DNA of 64,000 nt from Tillus elongatus (lineage: Eukaryota; Arthropoda; Insecta; Coleoptera; Cleridae). Position numbers and translations under genes: made by a program. The notes under the pieces are model-generated. The model was not told the origin of the DNA. It did no database searches and saw only the letters and a list, made by a program, of their open reading frames with translations. Shown piece by piece: positions 59,246 to 64,000 of the stretch. Positions within the stretch are counted from its first letter, which is position 1, and each line of letters starts with the position of its first letter. The DNA lies in contig OZ023269.1 of the NCBI GenBank assembly GCA_964006375.1, forward strand, positions 3,162,001 through 3,226,000, read 5' to 3'.

Positions 59246-60133
59246 TGCATATGCAGGTGCAACATTAATTTCTAGCTTCAGTATAACTGCAAAACATGTG
59301 CTTCCGGTTTCTGTAGGAGAAGAGAAGTGGAGAATTCGAAACTAAAACTGAGCCAAAGTGTTCAAGAAGGGTTCAGTTGGTTAAATAGGACGGAATTCCA
59401 TCTAATACTTGAAAAGTGCTGCCACCATAAATTTCCCGGAAACGTCTATGCTCGAATCGTCTATTTAGGACCGACCTCATAATTTATCAATATAGCTTAC
59501 AGGTGACCATCAGTTCAAGTTCTGTTACAGATATTGCTTTAAGTAGTGTATCTACTTTACAGTCATTTGTCAGACCCAAGCCGTTTATTTTACAAGAAAT
59601 ATTCTTCTATAAATTATTGCAACTAAATTTATAACGCATTTTCACTAACAAAAGATTTTATCCATATTATTTAGATTCAAATATTTACGTTTACCCAAGT
59701 GAGAGTTTGACGGTTTTTTAATAACATCTCATTAAATTTAAACAAACTGTCAACTAATAGTTTTGGCGAGGTACTTGTACAGCTAAAAAAACATTTCCTT
59801 TGAAATATTTTAGTTTACGTTATTTTGTAGTTTTTTTATAATATATTTCATACTGAGTGCTTTGTGTACCGTCACTTATATTTTTAATTAAATTTAATAA
59901 GAGTCTATCCTGACATTGCTTTTTTTAATCAGTTAATATTTACCATGATTAAATGAAATTAAATGCTTTTTACCACCAGACAAATTTTATTCTTAAAACC
60001 CAACGCGTTTCAACACATTATCGTGCCATCCTCAGGGGTTTAGACCTATAATGTAAAAAGGTGGTTCTCAGAAACTATGTTTCTGGTAGGTCTACCATGC
60101 GAGTGAGTGCAGAGGATGAATGCAAACGACGCT
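59246..60133. other. No recognisable feature
   Basis: AT-rich sequence; nothing supportable. Confidence 0.4.
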
Positions 60134-60303
60134 TATTTTTAGCCTAATTTTTATCAGACGAACAAAATGGAGTCCCCACATGGATCTCTAGATATTTAAC
60201 TCAAAATTGCACTTGTCACTTTCAGTTTGCAATTTTGAGTTAAATACCTAGAGATCCAAGTGGGGACTCCATTTTGTTCGTCTGATAAAATTAGGCTAAA
60301 AAA
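60134..60303. repeat. Near-perfect inverted repeat, 76-78-bp arms
   Basis: The arms 60134-60211 and 60228-60303 (TTTTTAGCCTAATTTTTATC, GACGAACAAAATGGAGTCCC, ACTCAAAATTGCA and their complements) surround a 16-bp loop. Only a few mismatches and one indel are visible. It lies at the upstream edge of the polymerase remnant. Confidence 0.92.
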
Positions 60304-60905
60304 TGTCTATCGGTATGCAGTTATTGGTCCTCTTCGTTACACACAAAAAAAGCAATCCATCCACACAAAGCTATTGCTACTTGATGACTGTAAGGGAAAT
60401 TATCACTATTGTCTTCTAAATAATTTTACCGGGCTCATTTTCTCCCAGATACACGTTTGCGACGGTTGCTTACAATATTTGAATTGCAGAGAAAAGCTAC
60501 TTCGACATGGTCAAAATGATTGAAGTTGTGTGACTACAAAAATTCCACAGTTAAATACAAGGATTGATGTTAGGTCATACGGTTTTAGATAATGTTTTAA
60601 AATTTGAAAATTTCCAAACGCAGCTGAGATAACCCATTTCTGTTTACGCAGACTTTGAATGCATTTCAGAACGTATAGAAGATAATACCAATGAAATAAC
60701 AAAGAAACTTTTACTGTTAAAAAATACAAGCATATACCTTGTTCTTTCACATATTACATAAAATGTCCATTAATGACAAATTATCAAAATTAGTTTTGTA
60801 CAGAATAAATGATGCCCCAGAGGTTTTTATTTCACGATTAGAAAGTGATTTAAGAGATATTTATTATAAGGATTTAAAACTGATAACTAAAATGAAATAT
60901 TGAGA
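60290..60905 (+). pseudogene. Family-B DNA polymerase fragment (Polinton-type or related)
   Basis: Readable pieces in order: a segment with HYCLLNNFTGLIFSQ, a CDGCL...LLRH zinc-finger-like stretch (60420-60520), then VYADFEC at 60642-60662, which matches the exonuclease-I DxE motif of family-B polymerases, and a tail with VFISRLESDLRDIY to 60903. This order (CxxC...H finger before the YADFE exonuclease motif) is typical of protein-primed polymerases of Polinton/Maverick elements and related plasmids. There are an in-frame stop near 60627 and several frame changes. Palm motifs are absent. It is an old, broken fragment and not a functional gene. Confidence 0.7.
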
Positions 60906-61606
60906 AGGGATTGCAAGGTGTATCTTAATTATTCTACATTTTTATTAAAAAATCCCGTAACACATTTTATATTGAAAAGGGACATCTTGCACCGTGCAAA
61001 TTTTACCGTCACGTTCAACCTCTCTCGTGTGACTGTTACTGGCTTCTTCAGTAGCTGGACTCAAACTGATCAGCTGTCCTTTATCGCGCACAAATACTGC
61101 TTTCGTGTAGTTTAGTCTGACGTAATATCGACGGGAGAAAAAATCAACCCTTAACGAATTCAAAGCAAACCAAGACGTTGTCGTACTATGGAACGCTCGC
61201 TTGGTATCTTCACCTAACCTAGCAAGCGAACAATTAGCATAAAAGTACCAAAATTGGATAATCCAAAGACATAAATTTCATACCTTTCTGTAACCAATTT
61301 ACTAGGGCTCAACAGACTTGTGAATCCTGATTGGACCCTACATCCAGCATTGCCGCCTTTGTCACTAGTTGCGCAGGATTTGCCTGAAATATGTCACAGA
61401 CTTCTGATTGCCTACACAATGATAAACAACCAAACATGTCCTGTTTAATTTTCCTGTGGCAGAACGAAACAGTTCTCCACGGCTTAAACCCGAAGACTTG
61501 GACTCATACTCGCCATTGGTTATCAACAAGAAAAGGATAAATCTCATGAGGGATATATAAATCTGAGGTGATCTACGCGATAGGCCATGAGGTCGCAGTA
61601 AAAAAC
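60906..61606. other. No recognisable feature
   Basis: Short ORFs on both strands are unrecognised. Confidence 0.4.
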
Positions 61607-63565
61607 ATATTTTTTAAATTTTTTATTTCAACAACACACCACGAGTGCTTACAACCTAAATACTATCGTACCGCGGGTGTCGACAAGGAGGAAAGAGGCA
61701 ACTTGTTAATTCTGGACTTGAAGGTTTGGATGTTCGGGGGAGAAGGAAAAACATGTGCCAGCAAGGCATTCCACAACTTGGAAGTCCTCGGGACAAGAGC
61801 GGGCATAACAAGATGTTCTACGTCTGGTGACCTGGATAGTAAAAGGGTGCATTCGCTCTGTTTTCCTGGTAGATCTGTTGGGGTCAGCAGGTGGAGGAAC
61901 TATGGAAGAAAGCTCCTCTGAGCAGTGCTTGTGCAGATATCTATAAAAGAGACAGAGGGGTCACCAAAGGCACGTCGGTGGGCAAGGGATGGCAGCCTTT
62001 CGGTGAGGGTAGAGTCACCTATGAGACGTATAGCTCTCTTCTGAATGGAGTCCAGGATAGCGAGTGTAGAAGCGGCAGCAGCACCCCAGATGTGGGAGCA
62101 GTATTCGAGGTTTGGTCTTATTTGTGAAGTATATAAGGTATAGAGATTAGCTGGTGAAAAGTATTTGCGAGCCCGGAAGAGGAAACCTAACCGCTTCTGC
62201 AATTGATGTGACATGTTGGTGCCAATTGAGATTTCGATCCACAGAAATGCCAACGAGTGAAAAGAACTTATTACTTTGAATAACTTGGTTGTTTATTGTG
62301 ATGGGTCTAGGGCTAGTGTATCTCTTATGGGAAAGAAAGCAAGACTGTGATTTGGTGGGGTTGAATTGTGCAAGATTTATATCCCCAGTCTAATATTTTT
62401 TGCAGATCCACGGAGACAGAACCCTCTATGAGTCTGCGATCCTCATCTAATTGGGCTAAAGAGACAGGCTTAGAATATTGTATATTTGAGTGGAGGGTGC
62501 TGTCGTCCGCGTAACTGTGAACTGGTTTGGATGTGCTAGAGACGAGGTCATTGATGTGGAGAAGAAACAAAGTAGGGGCTAAAGCTGAACCTTGAGGAAC
62601 ACCTGTATTAATTGGATACAGTTTAGAGGAATGGCCATCCACGACAACAGAAATGCTCCGGTTGGAGAGGAAATTTGCTGTACATGTACAGAGTTTTGGT
62701 GGTAGGCCATAGGACGGTAGTTTACTAAGTAGCGCTGCATGCCAGACCTGGTCGAATGGTTTGCATATGTCTAGAGCAACAATCTGGGATTCACCGTGTA
62801 GTTCCATAGACTTGTTACAAGAATGGGTGACAAAGGAAAGGAGGTCGGCAGTTGATCTGCGCTGGCGGAATCCATACTGCCTGTCGTGGATTAGACTGTG
62901 TTTTTCAAGAAATTTTAATATTTCGGTGTTTATACACTTTTCCATCACTTTAGAGACGACTGAAAGGAGAGAAATAGGCCTGTAGTTGCTAGGAACCGCT
63001 CTGGATCCTTTCTTGGGGACGGGTTGTACTCGAGCAGTTTTTAACTTACTAGGGAATATGCCTCTATTGAAAAATGTCTGAAACAGACGAGTCAGGACAG
63101 GAGCAAGTTCTGATGCGTGGGTTGATAGTACAATTGCCGGAGAACAACGAGGCAAAAAGTTCAGCCTTGCCCAGGGCGGTAGAAAGAATTTAATCCCCTG
63201 AGACAATGTGTGGGAACGTGCTTTTGCAGAAATTATTTCCAATGAATTTACCAAGAGTCCAGCAGGGTTTGCGACCGCTGGGGCTTAAGAGGACTTTGTT
63301 TTTGATGTGGTTATAGAACGAGTTTTTGCCTCAGAAAGAATGCGGACATAGCGGTTTTTTGCGTCGTTAAATGCTTGACGGTTTTCTTGACTGGGATTGT
63401 GTAGAAGCTTTTTGTGAGCTTTGACCTTTTCAAGTCTGGCCTTGTCACAGGATTTAGAGAACCAGGGCTTTTGAGTGGCTGCAGAGGTTTTCTATGTACG
63501 TGGAATAAATAATTCCATGCCAGCTTGGATAATTTCGGTGACGTTCGTGAGATATCCTCAGGTCA
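61607..63565 (-). pseudogene. CR1/jockey-type LINE (copy D), 5'-truncated
   Basis: Same family as copies A-C, on the minus strand. It begins in the endonuclease-RT linker at about 63565. RT in the frame 63254-62325: LKTARVQPVPKKGSRAVPSN, YRPISLLSVVSKVMEKCI, HSLIHDRQYGFRQRRSTAD, motif A VALDICKPFDQVWHA (AFD changed to PFD), GVPQGSALAPTLF and motif C HSYADDSTLH. It is then broken near 62325 and continues as KRLGFLFRARKYFSPANLYT, LEYCSHIWGAAAAST and LPSLAHRRAFGDPSVSF, with the tail in the opposite-facing half to 61620. The 3' end is an A-rich tail at 61635-61607. One deletion removes about 80 residues near 63140 relative to copies B and C. Confidence 0.9.
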
Positions 63566-63596
63566 ATCATTATTAGAATACAGAATAGAATAGAAT

Positions 63597-63690
63597 GACT
63601 CCTTTCGTCTATAAATTAGATAAGTGTGTTCGCTATTTTAATCAGACCAGGTTTTCCATGAAAATTCCAGTTTTCTCTTCGAAAATGTTT
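63597..63690 (+). repeat. TA-core element core remnant
   Basis: ATCAGACCAGGTTTTCCATG and TTTTCTCTTCGAAAATG match the core after the array. The end of the window (63691-64000) shows nothing recognised. Confidence 0.45.
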
Positions 63691-64000
63691 GTATTTTTGA
63701 CAGTCGTTTACGGATCCAATTATATACACATATTGGCCTTAAAGATACCATATCGAACATTAAATGTAAAATTAGTACGTTAGTATAACATTAGATTATA
63801 AACATTCCAAAAATTGCTTTTGAAAATTTGCTATTTGATTCGTTAAAACGTTTAAACTTATCAGTTTAATGGATGCCATTCTAACCAAGTTATCTGAGGA
63901 ACTAAAATTGCCTCATTTAAACATATCAAATGGCAACGTATTCTCCAACTTCTTTTCTATTTGTTATATTTTCATTTTGCCATTCAACTCATCACAATAT

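Noticed and set aside
61568..61921. Plus-strand 117-residue ORF with a plausible composition
   Set aside because: It is the antisense of the C-terminal part of LINE copy D.

Overview
The window reads as AT-rich, repeat-dense nuclear DNA of an animal, most likely an arthropod and probably an insect. The grounds are the element families present (Penelope-like elements with GIY-YIG domains, piggyBac, several Tc1/mariner types, pogo/Tigger, APE-type non-LTR retrotransposons, tRNA-derived SINEs, a family-B DNA polymerase of Polinton type) and the lack of any prokaryotic gene organisation. I cannot name a species. No host gene could be supported anywhere; almost everything recognisable is transposon-derived and most of it is broken.

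The commonest component is a short element I call the TA-core element. It has a 5' block with a small hairpin (TAGTGAATTTTC ... ATTCACTA), a conserved stretch ending just before a long (TA)n array, a core after the array, and a 3' end carrying GAAAATTCACTA, then the hairpin ACGCA-CTTGC-TGCGT and a T-run. About twenty whole or partial copies on both strands carry most of the 18 long TA arrays. Its layout resembles the Helentron-associated (DINE-1/HINE) class, but that is inference.

Layout. 0.3-2.4 kb: a minus-strand reverse transcriptase (RT) fragment with a TA array in its catalytic region and a SINE inserted in it. 2.4-5.3 kb: a TA-core copy, a tRNA-like head and a TTAA-bounded piggyBac element holding a partial tandem of a hammerhead-ribozyme repeat. 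5.3-9.5 kb: TA-core copies and a 1.8-kb palindrome built from a mariner element. 10.8-11.3 kb: C-terminal half of a second mariner type. 12.6-18.3 kb: Penelope pieces with hammerhead-like motifs, TA-core composites and a LINE tail. 19.3-24.7 kb: TA-core copies, a SINE and a second hammerhead repeat. 24.9-28.1 kb: the best preserved gene, an uninterrupted 927-residue endonuclease/RT ORF. 28.9-32.0 kb: a SINE with a perfect 13-bp target duplication, TA-core copies and Penelope pieces. 32.6-34.5 kb: a nearly complete mariner with long terminal repeats, the same family as the palindrome. 34.7-36.4 kb: a decayed pogo/Tigger element. 36.6-41.5 kb: tRNA-like and TA-core repeats, and the N-terminal half of the second mariner type. 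43.8-54.5 kb: several non-LTR retrotransposons. 55-56.5 kb: a foldback element holding a SINE and itself inserted in a TA-core copy. 57-59.2 kb: TA-core copies. 60.1-60.9 kb: a hairpin and a family-B polymerase remnant. 61.6-63.6 kb: a minus-strand LINE.

There is no operon-like cooperation here. The functional links are between autonomous elements and likely dependants: RTs with SINEs, Penelope elements with hammerhead repeats, and the mariner with its palindromic derivative, which could act as a source of silencing RNA.
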